DNA of 6,975 nt. It comes from CAZHOV01 sp964534315 (lineage in GTDB: Bacteria; Bacteroidota; Bacteroidia; Chitinophagales; Saprospiraceae). The DNA lies in contig CAZHOV010000228.1 of the NCBI GenBank assembly GCA_964534315.1, positions 1 to 6,975 of the forward strand. Reading direction: 5' to 3'. Position numbers and translations under genes: made by a program. A model generated the notes under the pieces. It was not told the origin of the DNA. It ran no database searches and was given only the letters and a program-made list of their open reading frames with translations. This document shows, one piece after another, positions 1 through 6,421 of this stretch. Positions within the stretch are counted from its first letter, which is position 1; each line of letters begins with the position of its first letter.

Positions 1-43
1 CCCTGTCAAGGCAGCGCTCTAAACCAACTGAGCTAAACGACCC
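1..43 (-). tRNA. tRNA-Val(GAC), truncated by the window edge
   Basis: The 5' part of a tRNA is read on the minus strand, starting at 43. It has the acceptor strand GGGTCGT, a D-arm with AGCTC...GAGC, the anticodon stem CTGCC and the loop TTGACAG. The anticodon GAC is at bases 7-5, which gives valine. The 3' half (rest of the anticodon stem, variable loop, T-arm and acceptor) lies outside the window. The gene diverges from the glycosyltransferase gene at 232. Confidence 0.9.
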
Positions 44-61
44 TTCTTTTAAAAAGGAATG

Positions 62-92
62 CGAAATTATTACTTTTTTTCGAAACAATCAA
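62..92 (-). promoter_or_regulatory. candidate promoter of tRNA-Val
   Basis: On the minus strand a TTG (92-90) is followed, after 20 bases, by TAATTTCG (69-62). This matches the Bacteroidota -33 TTG / -7 TAnnTTTG pattern except for one base (C for T). The expected start of transcription falls about 10 bases before the tRNA 5' end at 43. A perfect 6-bp inverted repeat (CAATCA at 86-91, TGATTG at 99-104) overlaps the -33 element. This rests on motif and spacing only. Confidence 0.4.
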
Positions 93-219
93 GCAAAATG
101 ATTGCTGTCATCTATTTTTGTTCAAAATGGTCCTTGTTCATCGGATTTAAATTGTTGAACTCCTCCTCCTTGACCAAATCCCCAAAGAGTAAACAGATGG
201 CAGTTTTCTCCTTTTTTAC

Positions 220-227
220 TACTTTTG
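220..227 (+). promoter_or_regulatory. -7-like box directly before the glycosyltransferase start codon
   Basis: TACTTTTG is a perfect TAnnTTTG match ending 4 bases before the ATG at 232. No clear -33 TTG is seen 17-23 bases upstream. If it is used, transcription would begin at or within a few bases of the start codon, giving a leaderless or nearly leaderless mRNA. Alternatively it is chance, or translation starts at a later codon. Confidence 0.4.
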
Positions 228-231
228 CGGC

Positions 232-1716
232 ATGAATGCAAATCTGTCACGTACACGCTCTTCCTTCTTTCATTGGGATATGCTCTATATCCTTATCTTC
301 CTTATGGCCTGTTACTTTCCCTTGTTTTTGCATCTCGACTCCCTGGCCATGAAAAATTTTGACGAGGCACGAGTGGCCACCAGCACGCTGGAAATGTATC
401 AAAACCAGCAATGGTTAGTACCCCACTTCGATGGCAAACCCGACAACTGGAGTGTCAAACCTCCCTTCCTGTTATGGTTTCAGGTACTATTCGTCTATAT
501 CCTCGGGCCTGGAGAACTGGCCGTTCGACTCCCCTCCGCATTGGCAGCGCTGGGGCTCATTCTTACCATTGTGGCTTTCTGCAAAAAGTATTTATCCAAT
601 CTTACCCTCGGCATTGTCTGTGGTCTGGTGCTGCTTACTTCTCATGGTTTTATCGACGAACACATCAGTAGAACCGCAGATTACGACGCCCCTTTAGCCT
701 TTTTAAATTTTTTAGCAGCCCTTTCTTTTTTCTTATTCATCGAATCAACGGATAAGAACGCTCAGAAAAAATGGATACTCCTGACCGGAGTTTTTATCGG
801 ACTAGCGGTGTTAACAAAAAGTGTCATGGGATTCTTGTTAATTCCAGGCATGTTCTTATACCTGCTTTGGAGAAAGAAATTATTGTTCACCCTTCAATTT
901 CGCTTTTTCTATATCGCCATGACAGTCAGCCTGCTTATTATCCTATCCTATTATTTGGCGAGAGAATGGGTCACACCGGGTTATCTCGATCTTGTCTGGC
1001 AAGAAGAATGGGGAGGACGGTATTTCAAACAAAAATCTCCGGATCATAACCACGAATTCTGGTTTTATTTTAAAATGCTGTATTTCCAAAATTTTTTCCC
1101 ATGGATTCTTCTCTTACCGTTGAGTATTTATATTTTAATTCAACAGAATAATCCACTAAGAAATCTGGGAGTCTTTTCTATCATTCTTTCTGTTTCTTAT
1201 TTAACTATCTTAACCTTTGGAAAGGTCAAAATTGAATGGTACCTGGCATCCGCCTATCCCTTTTTGGCCATCTGGGCGGGGATTGGCGTATACGGATTTC
1301 TAAAACTAATCCCTAATACTTCCCACAGCTATACTTATCTACTTTCCAGACTTTTATTTTTTGTCTTAATTTTTGGATTACCTTACTACAGTATGGTCGA
1401 CAAAGCACTGCATACCCAAGAAACCAACTCCAAAAACCTTTATGGTCAATATTTAAGGTGGTTTGATGTCAATAACAAACTCATCCTTTCTGATGTAGAT
1501 TACAATGCACATATAAAATTCTATAGCCAACTCTACAAAATGAAGGGATTCCCTGTAGAAAACAAGCTTCATTGGGAACTAGCTGTTGGAGATACAACAA
1601 TGTATTGTGGAAAAAAAATGGAAAAGCAACTCTCCAAAACCTTTGAAGTGGAGGTTATTCGTTCTGACCACAAGCAATGCAAAATCGTGGTGATCAAACG
1701 TAAAGTAAAGGATTAA
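232..1716 (+). CDS. GT-C membrane glycosyltransferase, ArnT/PMT-like (glycosyltransferase family 39 type)
   Basis: The 494-residue protein has about 11-12 hydrophobic helices (roughly residues 16-35, 77-95, 99-117, 121-140, 152-171, 181-213, 222-242, 284-304, 312-331, 335-355, 368-388) and a soluble C-terminal tail of about 100 residues. Family marks are the first outer-loop DEAR (44-47), whose acidic residues are essential in this fold, then KPPFLLW (76-82), RLPSAL (99-104), a second acidic loop SRTADYDAPL (146-155), LTKS (194-197) and the K..WYLASAYPFLAI region (333-346). Enzymes of this kind move a sugar from a polyprenyl-phosphate donor to lipid A, a protein or another envelope glycan on the outer face of the inner membrane. 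Donor and acceptor cannot be read from the sequence. The length is slightly below that of ArnT (about 550). There is no Shine-Dalgarno sequence. A perfect TAnnTTTG box ends 4 bases before the ATG. The gene stands alone and converges on the next one. Confidence 0.85.
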   Translation: MNANLSRTRSSFFHWDMLYILIFLMACYFPLFLHLDSLAMKNFDEARVATSTLEMYQNQQWLVPHFDGKPDNWSVKPPFLLWFQVLFVYILGPGELAVRLPSALAALGLILTIVAFCKKYLSNLTLGIVCGLVLLTSHGFIDEHISRTADYDAPLAFLNFLAALSFFLFIESTDKNAQKKWILLTGVFIGLAVLTKSVMGFLLIPGMFLYLLWRKKLLFTLQFRFFYIAMTVSLLIILSYYLAREWVTPGYLDLVWQEEWGGRYFKQKSPDHNHEFWFYFKMLYFQNFFPWILLLPLSIYILIQQNNPLRNLGVFSIILSVSYLTILTFGKVKIEWYLASAYPFLAIWAGIGVYGFLKLIPNTSHSYTYLLSRLLFFVLIFGLPYYSMVDKALHTQETNSKNLYGQYLRWFDVNNKLILSDVDYNAHIKFYSQLYKMKGFPVENKLHWELAVGDTTMYCGKKMEKQLSKTFEVEVIRSDHKQCKIVVIKRKVKD

Positions 1717-1730
1717 CTTTTCTTCCCGGG

Positions 1731-2083
1731 TTAAATAGTATAACTAAAGCCAATTCCGAAACTATAAAAAAGAAAGGCATCAATTCCTACTTCAGGACGA
1801 ATCGCCCATTTTTTAAGATCATTACTAAAACCCAAACCAAAGCTAACGCCTGGTGACGCACTGACGTAATTAAATATATTTCTTTCAGGAGGGTTAATAT
1901 CAGGTGCCCATTATCATCATCATGAACAATACCTAAGTTATAGGAAGAATACATCCCACTGACTTGCACCCCTCCCGGATCAAGAATGCTTGCATTATCA
2001 TTGACTAGATTAATAGGAGAAAAACATCCCCCCAACAGAAAAACTAAAAAGAATAAAAGCGGAATAGAAAGTTGATTTTTCAT
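1731..2083 (-). pseudogene. small lipoprotein gene with one frameshift
   Basis: The ATG at 2083 opens a lipoprotein signal peptide with lipobox LLGGC (residues 16-20), then a part reading INLVNDNASILDPGGVQVSG and YSSYNLGIV. In the first frame the sense is lost after DDDN, and that frame runs to 1787. One frame over, from about 1909 to the stop at 1733-1731, the reading is coherent: APDINPPERN, then SPGVSFGLGF, then WAIRPEVGIDAFLFYSFGIG and FSYTI. This alternating pattern is beta-strand-like and rich in Gly and aromatics. Adding one base to the CCC run at 1907-1909 (GGG on the coding strand) joins both parts into about 117 residues. The joined protein resembles small Bacteroidota surface lipoproteins with a barrel-like C-terminus, but I do not recognise a named family and the function is unknown. 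The break could be a true mutation or a sequencing error in a short homopolymer. Stop-to-stop distance to the convergent glycosyltransferase is 14 bases. Confidence 0.65.
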
Positions 2084-2224
2084 TTGATTTTTACTTTAAT
2101 TTACAAAAAAAAGCGGTCTATTGCAAGGTAAAAAGGACCTTCAATTTTGCTTTTATCCATAAATCAAAAAAGATTATTTTATACCTTTAGAATTGAATCA
2201 AAACGATCTTGAAAATCCTTATTA

Positions 2225-2431
2225 ATGAAAAAATCAACGACTTGGATTATCCTTTTCTTTGCTATTTTTCTGCTCTCGCAAGACTATTTCTCCTGGTTTG
2301 CTCCCGTAAAATTGATCATCGGAGGCTTTCCCAACTGGGTCGTCTGGGTGGTCATCTTACAGCTGATCTTTGTCGGGGCCATTTATTTATTTAATAAATA
2401 CTATTGGAAAAACGAGGAGTCGAATGGATAA
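2225..2431 (+). CDS. small two-helix membrane protein, DUF3311-like, partner of the symporter
   Basis: The 68-residue protein has two hydrophobic stretches, about residues 7-22 and 37-56, joined by a short loop with the GGFPNWVVW signature, and ends in a charged tail (KYYWKNEESNG). Size, layout and position directly before a sodium:solute symporter gene match the DUF3311 type of small protein, which is commonly encoded beside such symporters. A role as an accessory or small subunit of the transporter is inference. The stop codon overlaps the symporter start by 8 bases, so the two are very likely co-transcribed and perhaps translationally coupled. The start MKKSTTW has no Shine-Dalgarno sequence, which is usual here. 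No good promoter was found; TACCTTTA at 2182-2189 is a weak -7-like site. Confidence 0.7.
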   Translation: MKKSTTWIILFFAIFLLSQDYFSWFAPVKLIIGGFPNWVVWVVILQLIFVGAIYLFNKYYWKNEESNG

Positions 2432-3875
2432 CTGGATCGTGTACGTCATACTGATTGCCTATATTTTTGTCACCTTTATCACCAGCCTCATCGGGCGTAA
2501 ATTTGGAGAGGAAACGCCAGAAAGCTATTTCTTGGCCAGCCGAAACCTCAATACGACTACGCTATTTTTCACCCTCATCGCTACCAATTTCAGCGCCTTT
2601 TTCTTTCTGGGATTCGCGGGAGAAGGATACCGCATCGGCTATGCCTACTATGCCATGATGGCCATCGGCACTGCTTTTGCCGCTATTTCCTTTTACCTGA
2701 TCGGCAATAAAGTCTGGCATCTCGGTAAGCAGAAAGGCTACATTACGCCGGTTGAACTGATCGGCAAAGAATCTAACTATCCGCCCCTCAAGTATACCTA
2801 CCTGATCGTCATGACCTTCTTCACCCTACCCTATTTGGCTATACAACCTATCGGCGCAGGCTATATCCTCGAAAATCTAACCAATGGTGAAATCCCATAC
2901 CTGACAGGAGCAACCTTACTTACGATTTTTATCATTATCTATGTTTTCCTCGGTGGAATGCGGTCGGTGGCTAATACAGATGTTAAGCAAGGAATTTTAA
3001 TGATCGTATTGATGGTGGCCGCGGTATGGTATGTAGCGCAGGATCTGGGCGGCATAACAGCAGCGAACGAGCGCGCTTTCTACGCCAATTCAGACCTCTT
3101 CACCCGTATGGGTATTGGAAAGCATTTTACGCCGGCCCGCTGGTTTAGCTTTTGCTTGTTGTGGATCGCCTGCGTCCCCATGTTTCCGCAACTCTTTATG
3201 CGGTTTTTCATCTCGAGAGATATCCCTACGTTTAAAAGGACTACCCTACTTTACGCGCTGATCCCTTGCTTTTTATTTATTCTTCCCGTAACCATCGGCG
3301 TACTGGGTCACCTTTCCTTTCCCAATTTAAGCGACCAGGCAGCTGATCAAATCCTGCCCAAAATGTTGCTGGAACACACTTCGCCCTGGTTTGCCACCCT
3401 GGTCATGACAGGAGCGTTAGCCGCTTTTATGTCTACCGTTGATTCTCAGTTGTTGGCCTTGAGCACCATCTTTACTCAAGATATCTATCTGCCTTTCATA
3501 CAACCCAAAGCAAGTTTGAAAAAGCAGGTCAGAGTAGGAAAAGTAATGGTGGTCTTATTCGCACTGATCGGTTTGGCGATCGCCGTCGATCCTTTTCCCC
3601 GGATTTTCGATATTGTAAAAATGGCCTTCTCCGGCTATGCTGTCTTATTCTTGCCTACCCTCTTCTTGTTGCGTTGGAAAGGTACGAGTCCGCGGGCTTG
3701 TTTCATCTCCATTCTTATCGGCGAATTCCTCGTACTGGCCTTTTATACCGGCTGGATACCTGAGCCATGGCTGCTGGGTTTTGAGCCTATAGTGCCCATA
3801 TTGGTGACCGGGCTGGTCGTGATCACCGGGGGCAGTTTTTTTGGAATGAATCAAAAAAATATGCGCAAATTATGA
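2424..3875 (+). CDS. sodium:solute symporter (SSS/SSF family)
   Basis: The start chosen is ATG 2424 (MDNWIVYVIL, 483 residues). The in-frame ATG at 2370 would add 18 residues lying inside the upstream gene that look like out-of-frame sequence. GAGGAG at 2414-2419 sits 4 bases before the chosen ATG and could act as a rare Shine-Dalgarno site. About 13 membrane helices are visible. Family marks include ESYFLASRNL (33-42), the first core helix TNFSAFFFLGFAGEGYRIG (54-72), GGMRSVANTDVKQG (167-180), and AAFMSTVDSQLLAL (343-356). In the last segment S347 and T348 sit where SSS carriers such as vSGLT bind sodium (Na2 site). The protein should import a solute with Na+ across the inner membrane; the substrate (sugar, organic acid, amino acid or vitamin) cannot be told from sequence. 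It overlaps the DUF3311-like gene by 8 bases. Confidence 0.88.
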   Translation: MDNWIVYVILIAYIFVTFITSLIGRKFGEETPESYFLASRNLNTTTLFFTLIATNFSAFFFLGFAGEGYRIGYAYYAMMAIGTAFAAISFYLIGNKVWHLGKQKGYITPVELIGKESNYPPLKYTYLIVMTFFTLPYLAIQPIGAGYILENLTNGEIPYLTGATLLTIFIIIYVFLGGMRSVANTDVKQGILMIVLMVAAVWYVAQDLGGITAANERAFYANSDLFTRMGIGKHFTPARWFSFCLLWIACVPMFPQLFMRFFISRDIPTFKRTTLLYALIPCFLFILPVTIGVLGHLSFPNLSDQAADQILPKMLLEHTSPWFATLVMTGALAAFMSTVDSQLLALSTIFTQDIYLPFIQPKASLKKQVRVGKVMVVLFALIGLAIAVDPFPRIFDIVKMAFSGYAVLFLPTLFLLRWKGTSPRACFISILIGEFLVLAFYTGWIPEPWLLGFEPIVPILVTGLVVITGGSFFGMNQKNMRKL

Positions 3876-3910
3876 GCCCCACCTAGCCTCCCCAGAGGGG
3901 AGGAATTATA
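3876..3910 (+). repeat. REP-like palindromic element, copy 1
   Basis: The element begins right after the symporter stop codon. A GCCCCACCTAG head is followed by a perfect 7-bp hairpin: CCTCCCC (3887-3893), loop AGA, GGGGAGG (3897-3903), then AATTATA. It aligns end to end with copy 2 read on the opposite strand. It resembles the short GC-rich palindromes scattered between genes in many Bacteroidota. It could act as a transcript-end stabiliser or terminator for the symporter, but no T-tract follows. Confidence 0.6.
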
Positions 3911-4006
3911 GTGAAGAAGCTAACTTTTCATGGTTTTTATCTTAGATTTTGCTTTTACCTCATATAGCCTGGGCCAATCTTTTCCAAAAGAAGTTGTCCT
4001 ACACTT

Positions 4007-4049
4007 GGATAACTCCCTCTCCTCTGGAGAGGGCCGGGGAGAGGGCCCC
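4007..4049 (-). repeat. REP-like palindromic element, copy 2 (inverted)
   Basis: Read on the minus strand from 4049, a GGGGCCCTCTCCCCGG head leads into a perfect 8-bp hairpin, CCCTCTCC/GGAGAGGG (4033-4026 and 4022-4015, loop AGA), followed by AGTTATC. A second GGAGAGGG at 4038-4045 on the plus strand offers an alternative pairing with 4015-4022. Directly beside it is a 7-bp hairpin with one G-T pair: GTTGTCC (3993-3999) with GGATAAC (4007-4013). Copies 1 and 2 form an inverted pair about 100 bases apart between two convergent genes. Confidence 0.6.
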
Positions 4050-4093
4050 TCAGAAAATAGCTAATACCGCAAAATTGATTTCATTCCCTATTT

Positions 4094-5953
4094 TTATTGC
4101 TTCACAATCTTCCTCGAGACCACCTCATCTGCCCCTGCATTAATACGTAAGAAATAGATACCTGACGGCAGATCTGTCAATCTAACAGATTGATTAACGA
4201 CAGATCCATCCCACTTTTCAGCGAATACCACCTTTCCATTCAGGTCGAGGATCTGCACCTGAATCTTATGCTTCCCCTTCAACGCATAGGAAATATTGAT
4301 ACTTTCCTTAAAGGGATTGGGATTTACTTCCAGGGCGTTCACCCAGGATGGCAGCACTTCATTACTGCTGGCGAAAAATGGCTCGGAGATGGTACTACAT
4401 CCATTTTCATCCACTACTTCCACCGTATAGTTTCCTTGTCCCTGAAAAGGAATAGAGGCCTCATCCGAATCATCAATTTCTACGTCATTAAAAAACCAGG
4501 TATACGTATCGTAGTCGTCGCTGACCGATAAGGTTTCGCCGTCGTACTCGATCTCCGGAATAGCGGGTTCCGGGAAATTATTGATGGCAAATTCGAGGGA
4601 GCGAACGCACCCATTTCCATCCACAAGGTTATATGTAAAAGCCCCTGCCCCCAATTCAATAGTGAAAGAACCAGGCTCATCCAACATCAAATTTTCGATC
4701 ATATAGGGAGGCATTCCCCCGGCAACAGCAATTGTCACCTGCCCGCTTTCCATACCACAGGAGGGAATAATCTCTTCCACTTCAAAATCGATGGTTGCAC
4801 AAGATTCTGAAAGAACCCTAAAAATCCGGCCGGCTCCTCCACGTTCAGCGCAATACAATTCGCCATGCACATCTTCGCCAAACGTACTGATATCAGCTCC
4901 GTTTACTACTCCCATAGAGAAGGCATCCCAACCACCGGACCCATCTGGCTCGATACCGAAAAATTCTTCATAGCAGAAATCTGCATAGATATAAATCCCT
5001 TGCAAAAAAGGATCTTCCTGTCCCCGGTAGACAAATCCCCCGGTTACAGAGGCACACTCAAATCCTCCGGGGTGCGGATATTCGTGGATGGGAAAAGTAA
5101 GATCGCTCATAGGCGGGCAGTCGGATGAAGTGTTAAAAACGTTGTTTCCTTCATAGCAACTCCATCCATAATTTTCGCCTCCGGTGCTGGAAGCCGGCTG
5201 AAAATCGATTTCCTCCCAGGCATTTTGCCCTACATCTGCGATCCAAAGATCGCCAGTTTCCCGGTCAAAGCTGTAGCGCCAGGGGTTACGTAGTCCGGTA
5301 GCCCAAATCTCCGGTAGGTAATCATCATTATCAATAAAAGGATTGTCGGGAGGAATGGCATAAGGATCGCCATTATCCACATCGATGCGGAACATTTTAC
5401 CGAGCGGATTCAGTTCATTTTGAGCTCGATTGCCCGGATCACCGCCGCTACCGCCATCGCCGGTACCGACATACAAGTAGCCATCCGGGCCAAAGGCAAG
5501 GTCGCCTGCATTATGGTTTGAAAAAGGCTGGTCGATTGTCCACAATATCTTTTCGGATTCCTCATCCGCCCGGTTAGGGTCATCCGGATCGACGCTAAAT
5601 CTGGAGATGCGTGTATCTCCGTCATTGCCGGTGTAGTTGATATAGAAATAGCCATTGTTTTCATAATCCGGGTGAAACACCAGTCCCAGCAGCCCTTGCT
5701 CACTAAACCCAGTTGGATCAGTGACTTGGGGATTTATATTCAGGAAAGGAACAATAAGTTGTTCACCATTTTCATCGATTATTTTGATCACCCCTTTTTG
5801 TTCGACGATAAAAAGCCGGTCATCGCCTGCATTAACAATATCTACGGGTTTATCATACCCATCTGCGATCTCGATCAGTTCGACTTGAGGTTGGGAAAAA
5901 AGAAGGGTAAAAGATAGTATTGAAAAAAGGAAAAGTAAAAGAACGTTCTTCAT
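4094..5953 (-). CDS. secreted PQQ-type glucose/sorbosone dehydrogenase with T9SS C-terminal sorting domain
   Basis: The start chosen is ATG 5953, giving 619 residues; four residues upstream (MTII) are possible but would precede a clean signal peptide MKNVLLLFLFSILSFTLLFS. Residues about 24-380 form a six-bladed propeller of the soluble glucose/sorbosone dehydrogenase family: DRLFIVEQKG (45-54), EQGLLGLVFHPDY (85-97), SNHNAGDLAFGPDGYLYVG (145-163), with H147 in the place of the catalytic base, GLRNPWRYSFD (220-230), with R222 as likely PQQ contact, DVGQNAWEEI (240-249), and SVTGGFVYRG (302-311). Seven cysteines between 266 and 399 may form disulfides. Residues about 385-530 look like two Ig-like or SprB-type modules (IPSCGMESGQVTIAVAGG; NYTVEVVDENGC). 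Residues about 541-619 are a type A T9SS sorting domain (EVNPNPF, ILDLNGKVV, LPSGIYFLRI, final KIVKQ). It should oxidise a sugar or aldose at the surface or outside the cell, with PQQ. The real substrate is unknown; related propellers are not always enzymes. No clear promoter was found upstream. Confidence 0.88.
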   Translation of the reverse strand: MKNVLLLFLFSILSFTLLFSQPQVELIEIADGYDKPVDIVNAGDDRLFIVEQKGVIKIIDENGEQLIVPFLNINPQVTDPTGFSEQGLLGLVFHPDYENNGYFYINYTGNDGDTRISRFSVDPDDPNRADEESEKILWTIDQPFSNHNAGDLAFGPDGYLYVGTGDGGSGGDPGNRAQNELNPLGKMFRIDVDNGDPYAIPPDNPFIDNDDYLPEIWATGLRNPWRYSFDRETGDLWIADVGQNAWEEIDFQPASSTGGENYGWSCYEGNNVFNTSSDCPPMSDLTFPIHEYPHPGGFECASVTGGFVYRGQEDPFLQGIYIYADFCYEEFFGIEPDGSGGWDAFSMGVVNGADISTFGEDVHGELYCAERGGAGRIFRVLSESCATIDFEVEEIIPSCGMESGQVTIAVAGGMPPYMIENLMLDEPGSFTIELGAGAFTYNLVDGNGCVRSLEFAINNFPEPAIPEIEYDGETLSVSDDYDTYTWFFNDVEIDDSDEASIPFQGQGNYTVEVVDENGCSTISEPFFASSNEVLPSWVNALEVNPNPFKESINISYALKGKHKIQVQILDLNGKVVFAEKWDGSVVNQSVRLTDLPSGIYFLRINAGADEVVSRKIVKQ

Positions 5954-6154
5954 AATGATAGTCATTTATATAATTAAGAATGAAGAGTGAAGAATGAAGA
6001 ATTAAATGTTATAAATTATAATCAAGTATAAGATATTCTTGTAAAAAGAACAGACATTAATTGATAATTGTCAAACAATAACCAATAAATGGAACTAAAA
6101 AGAGAGAAAAAAGATTAGGAAAACCGAAATGTGTAAAAATTATAGAAATATCTT
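5954..6154. other. AT-rich intergenic stretch without a recognisable gene
   Basis: This lies between the dehydrogenase start and the first promoter of the tRNA array. It is very AT-rich and must hold the dehydrogenase promoter, but no convincing -33/-7 pair is seen on the minus strand. The only clear structure is a short direct repeat at 5976-6000. No open frame of note. Confidence 0.6.
5976..6000. repeat. short tandem repeat of AAGAATGAAGA
   Basis: The 11-mer AAGAATGAAGA occurs at 5976-5986 and 5990-6000, 14 bases apart. It lies in the 5' leader region of the dehydrogenase gene, on the non-coding strand. It may be a simple slippage repeat. Confidence 0.6.
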
Positions 6155-6185
6155 TTGCATACTTGGAAATAGTTAGCTAATTTTG
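6155..6185 (+). promoter_or_regulatory. Bacteroidota-type promoter upstream of the tRNA array
   Basis: TTG at 6155-6157 (in CTTTTGC) and a perfect TAATTTTG at 6178-6185 are separated by 20 bases, matching the -33 TTG / -7 TAnnTTTG consensus and its usual spacing. Transcription would begin near 6192, reading rightward through a hairpin leader, the defective tRNA-Ser and then the intact tRNAs. It is the best promoter match in the window. Confidence 0.55.
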
Positions 6186-6189
6186 CAGT

Positions 6190-6206
6190 CGCTTCAAAGG
6201 GAAGCG
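6190..6206 (+). other. leader hairpin after the promoter
   Basis: CGCTTC (6190-6195) and GAAGCG (6201-6206) pair perfectly around a 5-base loop AAAGG. It lies at the predicted transcription start of the 6155-6185 promoter. No T-tract follows directly, so it is not a standard terminator. Confidence 0.45.
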
Positions 6207-6212
6207 GAGAAA

Positions 6213-6245
6213 GTTGAAAAAATATTTTTTTACCAACCTTGGTAT
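6213..6245 (+). repeat. upstream block with TACCA...TGGTA palindrome, copy 1
   Basis: The order TTGA, an A/T run with TATTTTT, then the palindrome TACCAACCTTGGTA (6231-6244; 6-bp arms, 2-base spacer) recurs at 6380-6415. Each copy stands before a tRNA-Ser sequence, one defective and one intact. This suggests the gene was duplicated together with its upstream DNA. The palindrome could also be a protein-binding site. Confidence 0.5.
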
Positions 6246-6272
6246 CTGTAAAAAAAATAAAGGTGTGAGTGC

Positions 6273-6295
6273 CATGAATTACTTGCAAATTCATG
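6273..6295 (+). other. perfect 8-bp hairpin CATGAATT/AATTCATG
   Basis: CATGAATT (6273-6280) and AATTCATG (6288-6295) pair around the loop ACTTGCA. It sits 5 bases before the tRNA-Ser-like part of the defective copy and has no counterpart before the intact tRNA-Ser, so it looks like extra DNA gained by the defective copy. Confidence 0.5.
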
Positions 6296-6300
6296 ATGAA

Positions 6301-6377
6301 GGTGAGTGGCTGAAACCATCCCGCTTTTTTTAATAATGATCTTGTTCAACTTGAAAAAAGCGGGACTAAACCGGCAG
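6301..6377 (+). pseudogene. defective tRNA-Ser(GCT) copy with hairpin in the anticodon arm
   Basis: GGTGAGTGGCTGAAACCA (6301-6318) is identical to 6431-6448 of the intact tRNA-Ser (D-arm region). CTAAACCGGCAG (6366-6377) is identical to 6457-6468 (second half of the anticodon arm). Between them, where the intact gene has the eight bases CCGGTTTG, this copy has a 47-base palindromic segment. After 6377 the match ends: there is no variable arm, T-arm or acceptor 3' strand. The acceptor 5' strand is only weakly recognisable (TGATGAA against TGACGTG). It cannot fold as a tRNA. It lies 44 bases before the intact gene, on the same strand. Confidence 0.75.
6319..6365 (+). repeat. 12-bp inverted repeat inserted in the tRNA-Ser copy
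   Basis: TCCCGCTTTTTT (6319-6330) and AAAAAAGCGGGA (6354-6365) are perfect inverted repeats around a 23-base loop. The order is inside-out for an intrinsic terminator: the T-run lies next to the loop and not after the stem. The segment replaces 8 bases of the tRNA-Ser anticodon arm. No target-site duplication is seen. Confidence 0.7.
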
Positions 6378-6379
6378 AA

Positions 6380-6415
6380 TTTGACATATTTTTACGTTTT
6401 TACCATCATTGGTAT
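6380..6415 (+). repeat. upstream block with TACCA...TGGTA palindrome, copy 2
   Basis: This is the counterpart of 6213-6245, with TTGACA at 6381-6386, TATTTTTA, then TACCATCATTGGTA (6401-6414; 5-bp arms). It ends 7 bases before the intact tRNA-Ser. No convincing -7 TAnnTTTG box lies at the right place, so its role in transcribing the tRNA is unclear. Confidence 0.5.
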
Positions 6416-6421
6416 ACATTC

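Noticed and set aside
1713..1730. Bidirectional terminator between the convergent genes at 1716/1731
   Set aside because: Only a CCCGGG palindrome and a short TTAAC/GTTAA pair are present; no stable stem with a T-tract.
2182..2189. TACCTTTA as promoter of the symporter pair
   Set aside because: It has one mismatch to TAnnTTTG and no TTG at the right distance (nearest is about 32 bases upstream).
2370..2423. Longer symporter N-terminus starting at 2370
   Set aside because: The extra 18 residues overlap the DUF3311-like gene out of frame and lack membrane character; ATG 2424 begins a typical first helix.
4190..4531. 113-codon plus-strand frame inside the dehydrogenase gene
   Set aside because: It is a shadow frame antisense to the T9SS and Ig-like part, which is clearly coding on the minus strand.
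6274..6333. 19-residue frame (MNYLQIHDEGEWLKPSRFF) after the array promoter
   Set aside because: It runs through the hairpin and the tRNA-Ser D-arm sequence, has no ribosome-binding signal and is fully explained by tRNA-derived DNA.
6319..6365. Intrinsic terminator
   Set aside because: The T-run is on the loop side of the first arm and A-run on the loop side of the second, so on neither strand does the stem end in a U-tract.
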